This document shows, one piece after another, positions 7,093 through 14,062 of a stretch of 50,527 nucleotides of DNA (positions within the stretch are counted from its first letter, which is position 1; every line of letters starts with the position of its first letter). The notes under the pieces were generated by a model, which was not told the origin of the DNA, ran no database searches, and saw nothing but the letters and a program-made list of their open reading frames with translations. The position numbers and the translations under genes are program-made. Origin of the DNA: CAYWXK01 sp964462515 (GTDB lineage: Bacteria > Planctomycetota > Phycisphaerae > Sedimentisphaerales > Anaerobacaceae); contig CAYWXK010000029.1 in NCBI GenBank assembly GCA_964462515.1, forward strand, positions 1-50,527. The letters are read 5' to 3'.

Positions 7093-8270
7093 TTTTCCAG
7101 TCTATCCAATCCTTTGGCAATTTGTTCCAGTGAGCAGGCAAAACTTAAACGAATATTGTTATCGCAGCCAAACGGCAGACCCGGAACGAGCGCGACGTTT
7201 GCCTGGTCGAGAACTGCTTTTGCAAAATCCATACTGCCATTAATCTTTGCACCATTTATATTTCGGCCATAGTGACCGGAGACATCAGGGAAACAATAAA
7301 AGGCGCCTGTAGGTTGTGGACACTGGATGCCTTTAATACTGTTGAGGCGTTCAGCCATATATTTGCCGCGGCGTTCAAATTCCACTCTCATCTTTTCTAC
7401 GGTCTGGTCTGCACCCGGGTCCTGCAGGGCGGCTATTGCGGCATACTGGGCGAAGGTTACAGGATTGGATGTCATATGTGATTGGAGACGGCCCATTGCC
7501 TTTATGACATCGAGAGGGCCCGCGGCGTAACCGAGTCGCCAGCCGGTCATAGAAAAGGTTTTGCTCAGGCCATTGAGGGTGAGTGTTCTGTCGTAGGCGT
7601 CTTTGCTTAACGAAGCGAAACTTATAAATTTTGTGTCGCCGTAAATTAGCTTTTCATAGATTTCATCTGAAAGCACTATTACCTTCGTTCCTTCAAGGAC
7701 TTTAGCGAGGGCTTTTAGCTCATCGGGTGTATATGTAAAGCCGCCCGGATTGCTGGGTGAGTTCAGGACCAGCATAGTGGTTTTTGGCGCGAGGGCTTGC
7801 TTTAGCTGGGAGGGCGTAACTTTGTAGCTATTGTTTCTATCGGTCTGGATTATCTTTGGGGCAGCACCGGCGAGTTTTATGGTCTCCGGATACGTAACCC
7901 AGTATGGCACGGGCAAGAGAACCTCATCGCCTGGGTCGAGCACCGCCTGCATCGCCTCATAGACTGAGTGTTTGCCGCCGATGTTGACGATAACCTGGTC
8001 GGGAGTGTAATCGAGGCCGTTTTCCTTTTTGAGCTTGGCGGCGATGGCAGTTCGCAGCTCGACGATGCCGGATTCAGCGGTGTATTTTGTTTTGCCGGCT
8101 TTTAGGGCTTTTATAGCGGCTTCTTTAATGTAATCGGGCGTATCAAAATCCGGCTCACCTGCGCCGAAGTCAACCACGTCCACGCCTTTAGCTTTTAGCT
8201 CTTTTGCTCTCGCGGTAACGGCTAATGTTGCCGAGGGCGGCACTTCCTGGGCACGCCTGCTGATTTTCAT
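7077..8270 (-). CDS. aspC: Class I aspartate aminotransferase
   Basis: A 397-residue PLP enzyme that exchanges the amino group between aspartate (or a related amino acid) and 2-oxoglutarate. Visible features: 'GAGEPDFDTPDYI' near residue 38, 'SPSNPGG' at 171-177, 'SDEIYEKLIYG' near 201, and the PLP lysine in 'LSKTFSMTGWRLGY' (about K237). It matches the prokaryotic subgroup I-gamma type in length and motifs. The start at 8270 was chosen over one 15 codons further upstream because an AGGTGA ribosome-binding site precedes it and the protein then begins at the usual place. It heads the minus-strand operon running down to 1979. Some members also accept prephenate; the sequence read does not settle this. 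Confidence 0.93.
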   Translation of the reverse strand: MKISRRAQEVPPSATLAVTARAKELKAKGVDVVDFGAGEPDFDTPDYIKEAAIKALKAGKTKYTAESGIVELRTAIAAKLKKENGLDYTPDQVIVNIGGKHSVYEAMQAVLDPGDEVLLPVPYWVTYPETIKLAGAAPKIIQTDRNNSYKVTPSQLKQALAPKTTMLVLNSPSNPGGFTYTPDELKALAKVLEGTKVIVLSDEIYEKLIYGDTKFISFASLSKDAYDRTLTLNGLSKTFSMTGWRLGYAAGPLDVIKAMGRLQSHMTSNPVTFAQYAAIAALQDPGADQTVEKMRVEFERRGKYMAERLNSIKGIQCPQPTGAFYCFPDVSGHYGRNINGAKINGSMDFAKAVLDQANVALVPGLPFGCDNNIRLSFACSLEQIAKGLDRLEKWLSQ

Positions 8271-8323
8271 TCTTCTTTCACCTTTCAAAAAATCAGGATT
8301 TTTCTTACATAACAACGCCTATA

Positions 8324-8352
8324 ATTAAAAACTAAAATAAAAGATTCGTCAA
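8324..8352 (-). promoter_or_regulatory. Promoter of the aspC operon
   Basis: TTGACG (8352-8347), a 17-nt spacer and TTTAAT (8329-8324) on the minus strand give an expected RNA start near 8317, about 47 nt before the ATG. It is divergent from the promoter at 8433. Confidence 0.6.
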
Positions 8353-8432
8353 GAAAATTGGCGAATTCCTTAAAATGCGCTGGCGACGCTGGTCGGGTCG
8401 TGTGGCGGAGGGCAAACAGGCAAATCCTTCGA

Positions 8433-8461
8433 TTGACAGATGCTCGGACAATTGATAATAT
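8433..8461 (+). promoter_or_regulatory. Consensus promoter placed for a leaderless transcript
   Basis: TTGACA (8433-8438), exactly 17 nt, then TAATAT (8456-8461). The expected RNA start, 6-7 nt beyond the -10 box, coincides with the ATG at 8468, and no ribosome-binding site is present. The same hexamers and spacing occur ahead of tsaD. Confidence 0.7.
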
Positions 8462-9313
8462 ATGTTTATGATACGTGCCTTTCAAATTGCGGTTATCGGG
8501 TGTTTAGGTTTTTTTCTGTCAGGCTGCACTGTGCCTGAGAAGAAAGAGCTTATATGGGAGAAGATTAAGATAGGAGACATAGCACCCTCTCAGAGTAACA
8601 AGCGACCGGGGCCACAGCCGCTAAAGACGATAAATTTCGATGTCTATATATATGAAATACCGGCTGAAAATGCCGGCAAATTGAAGGCCGTTTGGCAGAT
8701 GTTGTATAGCAAGCCGGTGCGATTCAATAATTACAATGCCTTCAAGGCCAACTTTTTTTCGGTCCGGTTCGGGCAATACGAGCTGTTGAGTAAGACCATT
8801 GATTTATTGCGTGCTGCCGGCGGGCAGAGTGCCATTAGAGTTTCACTTTTGCTGTCTGATGGCCAGCCGAGTGATATAGCGGTTACCGGCCTGAACAGGC
8901 AACAGAATATTCGGTATGTTTCGGTTGATGGTTTGAGAGATGATGCAACTATTGGGCCGGGTGTGCTCGCTTTACAGATAAAAGCTGAAAAGGCCCCTGC
9001 AGCCAAAGGTGTATGCGATGTGATGGCACATCCGGTATTCTTACCGCCGATGAGCAGATGGATTCCGCAATTGGCTGCTCGAGCAAAACTACGTGAGTTT
9101 CATTTTACGTCTGCGGGCTTTGGGTTGAAGATGGGGCCTGGTGATTTTATTTTGCTGGGGCCGGAAAGATACATTAGCGACCAGACACTTTTGGGCGGCC
9201 TATTTTTCAGTAAGCCCGAAGGCAGTATGTTTTTTAGCGAAACCGAGCGTAAACTGCCGCAGCCTAAGGCGGCTGTCAGGATACTTATACTGGTTTGCAC
9301 GGGCCTAAGTTGA
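8462..9313 (+). CDS. Predicted lipoprotein of unknown function
   Basis: About 283 residues (281 from the ATG at 8468, which I consider more likely because it matches the expected 5' end of the RNA). The N-terminus 'IRAFQIAVIGCLGFFLSGC' is a lipoprotein signal peptide with the lipobox LSGC, so the protein should be anchored in a membrane by a lipidated cysteine. The mature part contains 'INFDVYIYEIPAENAGKL', resembling small secreted proteins seen in planctomycetes, but I recognise no domain. Downstream, the DUF362 gene starts 10 nt later, so they probably share a transcript. Confidence 0.75.
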   Translation: MFMIRAFQIAVIGCLGFFLSGCTVPEKKELIWEKIKIGDIAPSQSNKRPGPQPLKTINFDVYIYEIPAENAGKLKAVWQMLYSKPVRFNNYNAFKANFFSVRFGQYELLSKTIDLLRAAGGQSAIRVSLLLSDGQPSDIAVTGLNRQQNIRYVSVDGLRDDATIGPGVLALQIKAEKAPAAKGVCDVMAHPVFLPPMSRWIPQLAARAKLREFHFTSAGFGLKMGPGDFILLGPERYISDQTLLGGLFFSKPEGSMFFSETERKLPQPKAAVRILILVCTGLS

Positions 9314-9323
9314 TGAGCAGCCT

Positions 9324-10283
9324 ATGGATGAGACAATAGTAGCATTAACTCGATGCAGTGATTACAGCGAGTCAAAGGTCAGGCAAGCGATTGCGAGGCA
9401 GTTTGAGCTTTTAGGAGGATTGGAAAAGTTTGTCAGACGCGGTGACACCGTCCTGCTAAAGCCCAATTTTATTGCTCCGAAGTCTCGCCATCACGCCACG
9501 CAGACAGACCCTGCGATAATTATTGCGACTGCCACCCTGCTCAAAGATTTCGGTGCAAGGCCATTTGTCGGCGATTCACCTGCGTGGGGGAATGTGTTTA
9601 GCTGCGTAAAGGCACTAAAGCTGCAGGAGACTCTAAAGAGACTGTCTGTGCCGGTCAGGCAGCTTAATAAGCCCAGATGGTGCCGGATAGGAATGAGCGG
9701 TATGAAGGTTGGCATAAGCTCGGCTGCGCTGGATGCGGACGTTATTATAAATCTGCCGAAATTGAAGACGCACCAGCAGTTAGTGGCGACATTTGCGGTT
9801 AAAAATATGTTCGGGTGTGTGGCCGGTAAGCGAAAGGCATTATGGCATTTCAAAAAGGGCAAAAATATAAATGATTTTTGCAGACTACTTATCGGGATAT
9901 ACAGATTTTTGACTCCTGCCTTGACCATTATTGACGGCATTACAGTTATGGATGGTCCCGGGCCAATTCGCGGCAGGGCCAGACCGCTCGGGTGGCTGAT
10001 TGGCGGGACCGAGCCTATTGCGTGTGAGGCGATTTGCTGCAAACTTGTAAATATCAGTCCCGATGATTTGCCGATTATTAAGACAGCAAAGCAGATAGGA
10101 TTCGGGCGGTGGGACATAGACAAGATAAAGATTGTCGGCGATGAGCTTCCACAAAGTCCCTGCACAGATTTTGAGCTTACCAAGCCGGTCCCATTGATGT
10201 TTTCATTTCCGCACGTTTGCAAGAGTATCGCCAAACAGATACTATTGCTGGCCAAAGCCGGTGTTAAAAAACTGCGAACATAG
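9324..10283 (+). CDS. DUF362 domain protein
   Basis: A 319-residue protein matching the DUF362 family: 'RRGDTVLLKPNF' near residue 39, 'VGDSPAWGNVF', 'DADVIINLPKLKTHQQLVATFAVKNMFG' in the middle, and 'DGITVMDGPGPIRG' followed by 'GGTEPIACEAI' later. These are the conserved blocks of the family. Many members carry a ferredoxin domain, but this one lacks any CxxCxxC cluster. The biochemical role is not established. It lies 10 nt after the lipoprotein gene and 11 nt before the phosphatase gene, so the three form an operon. Confidence 0.85.
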   Translation: MDETIVALTRCSDYSESKVRQAIARQFELLGGLEKFVRRGDTVLLKPNFIAPKSRHHATQTDPAIIIATATLLKDFGARPFVGDSPAWGNVFSCVKALKLQETLKRLSVPVRQLNKPRWCRIGMSGMKVGISSAALDADVIINLPKLKTHQQLVATFAVKNMFGCVAGKRKALWHFKKGKNINDFCRLLIGIYRFLTPALTIIDGITVMDGPGPIRGRARPLGWLIGGTEPIACEAICCKLVNISPDDLPIIKTAKQIGFGRWDIDKIKIVGDELPQSPCTDFELTKPVPLMFSFPHVCKSIAKQILLLAKAGVKKLRT

Positions 10284-10294
10284 GCATAGGCAAT

Positions 10295-10960
10295 ATGGCA
10301 GCGAGCAACAAAGTGACAAGGCAAAGCAATGAGAAATCCAGAGTTGTAAAGCTTCGCTACATAGCGGTGCTGTCGGCTGTTGCAATCGTGGGTTTAACAG
10401 CAGCGTATCTGGTGCAAACAGGCGGACAGGAGAACAGCACAGCCCGCACAAGAGCAGAATCTGCCGGGGCGAGAAGATGGGCTGAGCGTCTGAAACTGAC
10501 GGGTGTACCGAACCTTCATAAGGTTTCGGATGACCTGTATCGCGGTGCGCAGCCTACAGCGGAAGGGATGCAGCAGTTAGAAAAACTGGGAATAAAAACG
10601 GTTGTCAGCTTACGGTCGTTTCATTCCGACCGAGGTGAGATAGAAGGGACAGCGTTAGTTTACGAGCATATTTTTATGAAAACGTGGCATCCTGAGGATG
10701 AAGAAGTTGTCCGATTTTTACGAATCGTTATCGACCCCAACCGCACGCCGGTTTTTGTTCATTGCCAGCGAGGTGCGGACCGCACAGGGACGATGTGTGC
10801 GATTTATCGGATAGCCGTGCAGGGCTGGAGTAAGGACGAAGCAATCGAGGAGATGACCAAAGGCGGGTTTGGATTTTACGAGGGCTGGCAAAATCTTATT
10901 GACTACGTTTACAGCTTAGATGTTGAGGGAATCAAAAACCTAGCTTTGCAAAAGCCTTGA
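10295..10960 (+). CDS. Membrane-anchored dual-specificity/tyrosine phosphatase-like protein
   Basis: 221 residues. One transmembrane segment near residues 24-42 anchors the protein, leaving a catalytic domain outside the inner membrane. That domain has 'LYRGAQPTAEGMQQLEKLGI', the usual opening of bacterial cyclin-like DSPs, and the active-site signature 'VHCQRGADRTG' (C-x5-R loop, HCxxGxxR) about residues 155-165. The Asp general acid is probably in 'HPEDEE'. These enzymes cleave phosphate from protein tyrosine/serine or from small phosphorylated molecules; the substrate is unknown. The last 45 codons are duplicated, degenerate, at 11816-11950. Third gene of the operon from 8462. Confidence 0.85.
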   Translation: MAASNKVTRQSNEKSRVVKLRYIAVLSAVAIVGLTAAYLVQTGGQENSTARTRAESAGARRWAERLKLTGVPNLHKVSDDLYRGAQPTAEGMQQLEKLGIKTVVSLRSFHSDRGEIEGTALVYEHIFMKTWHPEDEEVVRFLRIVIDPNRTPVFVHCQRGADRTGTMCAIYRIAVQGWSKDEAIEEMTKGGFGFYEGWQNLIDYVYSLDVEGIKNLALQKP

Positions 10961-10970
10961 AAGTAAAAAA

Positions 10971-10998
10971 ATTCTGCCACTATTGACGATTGCAGAAT
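10971..10998 (+). terminator. Possible terminator after the phosphatase gene
   Basis: ATTCTGC and GCAGAAT form a 7-bp stem with a 14-nt loop, 10 nt after the phosphatase stop. There is only a weak T-rich stretch after it (about 11008-11014), so this is a weak candidate. Confidence 0.3.
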
Positions 10999-11084
10999 AT
11001 TTAAGAACTTTTTGGAATGTTACATAGGAAAAAGGTTAAATACATTCATCATTTGTCGGAAAAAAACGAAGGAGTAAAGTCACA

Positions 11085-11735
11085 ATGATGTTTGGGGCTT
11101 TAATCGTAATGGTATTTTTGTTTGCTGCCTTTGTTGTTGCGTTGGGTATATTTGTTTTACTGGTACTATTGTTTTTGTTCCGTGTCAGAAAAAAAAGAAA
11201 TTTCCTTAAAGTATTGCTGGGATTGTTCATTGGAGCAGCGGTTGTTTTGGTTGTTCCAACCGTCTTCGAATTATGCCAATTCCACATACAGAGAAGACCT
11301 TATGTCAAAAAACTCAAATCATATATTCCACCTGAATTGCGAAAGGAAGTCCCTTCATCGTTCTTTAATGATATTGGCGGCTATGACCTCTGGAGATTTG
11401 CCTTAGTATATCCATATCGGGTATCCATGATAGACTCTCCAGATAGAGGCGACCTTGAAAATGTTAGGGCAGATAATCCAGAGGTTGGAGGTGAACTTAC
11501 CCACCTTTCGTTCGATTCCAAGCTTATGGTTGCCAAAGTTTCTTATCGTGACATTTGGGAAGAAAAGAAGCCGGAGACATTTTGGATCGTATTTGAATTT
11601 TCCTCAGGAAAATTTGATAGATTCGACTCAGAAGAAGAGGCTCTGAGTGAAGCTAATCGTCGTGGCTTTACTGGAAAACAAGTCTTGGAGAACCTTAAAA
11701 CGTACTATGATAGATTCGTAGGGAATGCTGAATGA
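11085..11735 (+). CDS. Membrane protein of unknown function
   Basis: 216 residues with a good ribosome-binding site (AAGGAG, 11 nt before the ATG). Two hydrophobic segments (about residues 3-32 and 43-60) are separated by a basic stretch 'RVRKKRNFLK', so it is an inner-membrane protein with a C-terminal soluble domain of about 150 residues. That domain contains 'FWIVFEFSSGKFDRFDSEEE' and is rich in beta-type and charged residues. I recognise no family. It is AT-richer than its neighbours and stands between the phosphatase gene and a degenerate copy of that gene's 3' end, so it may have come in with a duplication or rearrangement. Confidence 0.65.
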   Translation: MMFGALIVMVFLFAAFVVALGIFVLLVLLFLFRVRKKRNFLKVLLGLFIGAAVVLVVPTVFELCQFHIQRRPYVKKLKSYIPPELRKEVPSSFFNDIGGYDLWRFALVYPYRVSMIDSPDRGDLENVRADNPEVGGELTHLSFDSKLMVAKVSYRDIWEEKKPETFWIVFEFSSGKFDRFDSEEEALSEANRRGFTGKQVLENLKTYYDRFVGNAE

Positions 11736-11815
11736 CACACTAATAATTCATAAATACCAAACCACGGTATATGAATGGATTCAACAGCTACGATTAGACA
11801 AAGTTCATTCAGAAC

Positions 11816-11950
11816 TGGAGTAAAAACGAAGCAATTGAGGAGATGACCAAAGGCGGGTTCGGATTTTACGAGGGCTGGCAAAACCTCATTGAATACATCC
11901 AGAATCTCGACATTGAACAAATTAAACGCCAGGTTACAACCAATCAGTAA
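11816..11950 (+). pseudogene. Degenerate copy of the 3' end of the phosphatase gene
   Basis: An open 44-codon stretch closely follows the end of the phosphatase: both contain EAIEEMTKGGFGFYEGWQNL, and then the copies diverge (DYVYSLDVEGI against EYIQNLDIEQI). Homology begins abruptly at the tryptophan codon at 11816; upstream in that frame is a stop (11795-11797) and no similarity. There is no catalytic loop and no start, so this is a remnant. Divergence is concentrated toward the end, so the duplication is not recent. Confidence 0.85.
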
Positions 11951-11971
11951 ATCAACTTCCTGTGTCGAATA

Positions 11972-12000
11972 TTGACATATATTTGCCCATCCGCTAATAT
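11972..12000 (+). promoter_or_regulatory. Promoter of tsaD
   Basis: TTGACA (11972-11977), 17 nt, TAATAT (11995-12000). The first in-frame ATG (12008) falls at the expected RNA start, with no ribosome-binding site ahead of it, as for the gene at 8468. Confidence 0.75.
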
Positions 12001-12007
12001 CCTTTTT

Positions 12008-13180
12008 ATGCAGAAAAGGAGTAACTCAGTAAACCCTGTTAGAAAGATGGGGTGGGGCTTTAGACCCCACCCTCACGATAATATTTTTACCCCGCCTAAA
12101 AAGCCTGACCCGTTTAGACCTGAAGGTCTAACGGGTCAGGGCTTACTTTCTAACGGGGTAAATATTTTGGGTATCGAAACAAGTTGCGACGAGACTGCGG
12201 CGGCGGTGGTGGCGGACGGCAAGGTCATCAAATCATCAATAGTAGCATCGCAGACCAAACTGCACGAAAAATATGGCGGAGTGGTGCCAGAAATTGCTTC
12301 GCGGGCACATATTGAAAAAATTTATCCTGTCATATCTGAGGCGATAAAACAGGCAGATGTAACAAAAAATGATATTGATGCGATTGCTGTTGCCAATCAG
12401 CCGGGCTTGACAATTGCATTAGTTGTAGGTGTTACGGCAGCAAAAACTCTTAGCTTTATGTGGGGCAAGCCTCTCATCGCCATCAATCATTTGGACGCCC
12501 ATCTTCAATCGGCGATGCTATCCGAGGATAAGCTGGAGCTGCCTGCAGTCGCGTTGATTGTGTCGGGCGGGCATACCTGCCTTTATGAGTGCCTGTCGCC
12601 TCTGGAATTAGAGCTTTTAGGCTCCACGATTGATGATGCTGCGGGCGAGGCATTCGATAAGGTTGCGAATATTCTGAAGTTGCCGTATCCTGGCGGGCCG
12701 AGCATCGAGAAGGCGGCGGAAAAAGGAAACCCAAATGCGATTAAATTTCCACGGACGATGCTGGGGCCACAGTCGCTGGACTTTTCTTTTAGCGGCATCA
12801 AGACCGCTGTGCTGTATTACTGTCACGGGCAGGATATGAAAGGTGCGGATAGAGTCGATTTGATGAGTGAGCAGGAAATCGCCGATATAGCGGCATCTTT
12901 TCAGGCGGCGGTGATAGATGTGCTTGCGGAGAAAACTCGGCGTGCTGCTGAAAAGGTTGGCGCGAGGACAATCCTGCTGGGGGGTGGAGTAGCAGCTAAT
13001 AACCAACTACGGAGCCGGCTGAAGCAGATGTGTGAAGAGACATTGCCGGCTAAAAAATTGCTTATTGCGCCGAAACGATATTGCACGGATAATGCGGTTA
13101 TGGTAGCTTCATTAGGGTATCATAAGTTCAAAGCAGGGCTATTCGCAGACTTGACGCTGGAGCCAGAAGCGACAGGATGA
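12008..13180 (+). CDS. tsaD: tRNA N6-adenosine threonylcarbamoyltransferase TsaD with an in-frame insertion
   Basis: TsaD transfers the threonylcarbamoyl group to adenosine-37 of tRNAs that read ANN codons and is normally essential. The body matches the family throughout: 'ILGIETSCDETAAAVV', 'HEKYGGVVPEIASRAH', the metal-site segment 'AINHLDAH', 'LIVSGGHTCLYE', and the ATP-site 'GGPSIEKAAEKGNP', 'ILLGGGVAANNQLR' and 'YCTDNAVMVA'. It is 390 residues from the ATG at 12008, while typical TsaD has about 330-350. The excess of 43 codons lies at codons 8-50 or so, where a 124-bp palindromic element sits. Without it the protein would begin MQKRSNSVNILGIETSCDE, an ordinary TsaD start. An alternative start at ATT 12164 or TTG 12167 cannot be excluded. 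Confidence 0.93.
   Translation: MQKRSNSVNPVRKMGWGFRPHPHDNIFTPPKKPDPFRPEGLTGQGLLSNGVNILGIETSCDETAAAVVADGKVIKSSIVASQTKLHEKYGGVVPEIASRAHIEKIYPVISEAIKQADVTKNDIDAIAVANQPGLTIALVVGVTAAKTLSFMWGKPLIAINHLDAHLQSAMLSEDKLELPAVALIVSGGHTCLYECLSPLELELLGSTIDDAAGEAFDKVANILKLPYPGGPSIEKAAEKGNPNAIKFPRTMLGPQSLDFSFSGIKTAVLYYCHGQDMKGADRVDLMSEQEIADIAASFQAAVIDVLAEKTRRAAEKVGARTILLGGGVAANNQLRSRLKQMCEETLPAKKLLIAPKRYCTDNAVMVASLGYHKFKAGLFADLTLEPEATG
12029..12162. repeat. In-frame palindromic element in the 5' end of tsaD, with flanking 5-bp repeats
   Basis: The element spans 12034-12157. Its ends are inverted repeats (CCCTGTTAGAAAG on the left, CTTTCTAACGGG on the right), and GTAAA is repeated directly at 12029-12033 and 12158-12162. 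Inside are two strong hairpins: GGGTGGGG (12050-12057) with CCCCACCC (12065-12072), and CTGACCCGT (12105-12113) with ACGGGTCAG (12131-12139). Element plus one 5-bp repeat is 129 bp, or 43 codons, so the tsaD frame is kept and no stop codon is added. It carries no transposase and looks like a MITE-like or RPE-like element. Confidence 0.75.
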
Positions 13181-13190
13181 GAAAATTAAT

Positions 13191-13276
13191 CGCAGAGGAC
13201 GCCGAGGTCGCAGAGAATTTTAGATAAGATGACACAGGAAGTCAGGTGATTCGTGACTTTGTGTCTTGGTGGCAAG
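13191..13276. repeat. Dispersed-type intergenic repeat between tsaD and larB
   Basis: CGCAGAGGACGCCGAGGTCG followed by CAGAGAA, then later GACTTTGTGTCTTGGTGGCAAG (13255-13276). These CGCAGAG and 'ACTTTGTGTCTTGGTGGC' strings recur in this window: the second appears as an inverted pair at 45104-45165, and a faded form is near 34653. It is a widespread non-coding repeat type in planctomycete-like genomes, from memory and unverified. Confidence 0.5.
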
Positions 13277-13293
13277 AAAAAAAGAGGTGACAT

Positions 13294-14061
13294 ATTAGGC
13301 CGGAGCAGTTAAAAAAGTTATTACGACAGGTCAAGAGCGGCAAAATCGGAATCGAGCAGGCGATTGATAAGCTGCGGGTTCTGCCGTTTGAGGATTTGGG
13401 CTTTGCGTGCGTGGACCATCATCGGCATATTCGGCGGGGTTTTCCAGAGGTTATCTTCTGCCCGGGCAAGACAACTGAACAGATAATTAAAATCTTTGAG
13501 AGCCTTGCGGCGAAAGGTAATAATGTTCTGGCGACGAGGGCTGAGCCGCAGGTCTTTGAGGCGCTGGCTAAAACCAAAAAGTTCCCGAAGGCGCGATACG
13601 AAAAATTGGCAAGGGCAATTGTGCTTGAGCAGAAGAAACAATCGCCTTCTAAGAGTATTCTGCCGATAGTTACCGCCGGCACTGCTGACCTGCCTGTCGC
13701 TACCGAAGCGAAGGTTACTGCTGAAATTATGGGGCAGCGAACAGAATTGATTTGCGATGTTGGGGTGGCCGGGCTGCATAGATTATTCGGACATCTGCCA
13801 AAACTACAAAAAGCCAACGTCATCATTGTTGTCGCAGGAATGGAGGGGGCGCTGGCCAGTGTCGTCGGGGGACTTGTAAGCTGTCCGGTGATTGCCGTGC
13901 CGACCAGCGTCGGTTACGGCTCGAGCTTTGAAGGGCTGTCGGCCCTTCTGACGATGCTCAATAGTTGTGCTTCCGGCGTTACCGTCGTCAATATCGACAA
14001 TGGCTTCTCCGCAGCCGTTACCGCGGCTCTAATAAACAAGAAAATAGAGGCAAAAAAATAG
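13294..14061 (+). CDS. larB: Nickel pincer cofactor biosynthesis protein LarB
   Basis: 255 residues. LarB carboxylates and hydrolyses nicotinic acid adenine dinucleotide in the first step toward the nickel-pincer cofactor of lactate racemase and related enzymes. The N-terminal region 'RPEQLKKLLRQV...LPFEDLGFACVDHHRHIRRGFPEVIF' and the PurE-like domain 'LPIVTAGTADLPVATEAKVT', 'VVAGMEGALASVVGGLV' and 'PVIAVPTSVGYG' are characteristic. The start is odd: there is no ATG, GTG or TTG between an in-frame stop (13288-13290) and the conserved N-terminus, but a GAGGTGA ribosome-binding site stands 6 nt before an ATT at 13294, where family members have ATG. I place the start there. larC and larE are not in the window. 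nnrD starts 1 nt after the stop. Confidence 0.88.
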   Translation: MRPEQLKKLLRQVKSGKIGIEQAIDKLRVLPFEDLGFACVDHHRHIRRGFPEVIFCPGKTTEQIIKIFESLAAKGNNVLATRAEPQVFEALAKTKKFPKARYEKLARAIVLEQKKQSPSKSILPIVTAGTADLPVATEAKVTAEIMGQRTELICDVGVAGLHRLFGHLPKLQKANVIIVVAGMEGALASVVGGLVSCPVIAVPTSVGYGSSFEGLSALLTMLNSCASGVTVVNIDNGFSAAVTAALINKKIEAKK

Positions 14062-14062
14062 A

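Noticed and set aside
9491..10324. Long open frame on the minus strand opposite the DUF362 gene
   Set aside because: It mirrors the coding strand, has no ribosome-binding site and lacks any recognisable motif, whereas the plus strand shows a clear family match.
11972..12007. TTG start of tsaD at 11972
   Set aside because: This TTG is itself the -35 hexamer TTGACA of the tsaD promoter, so it would lie upstream of the expected RNA start.
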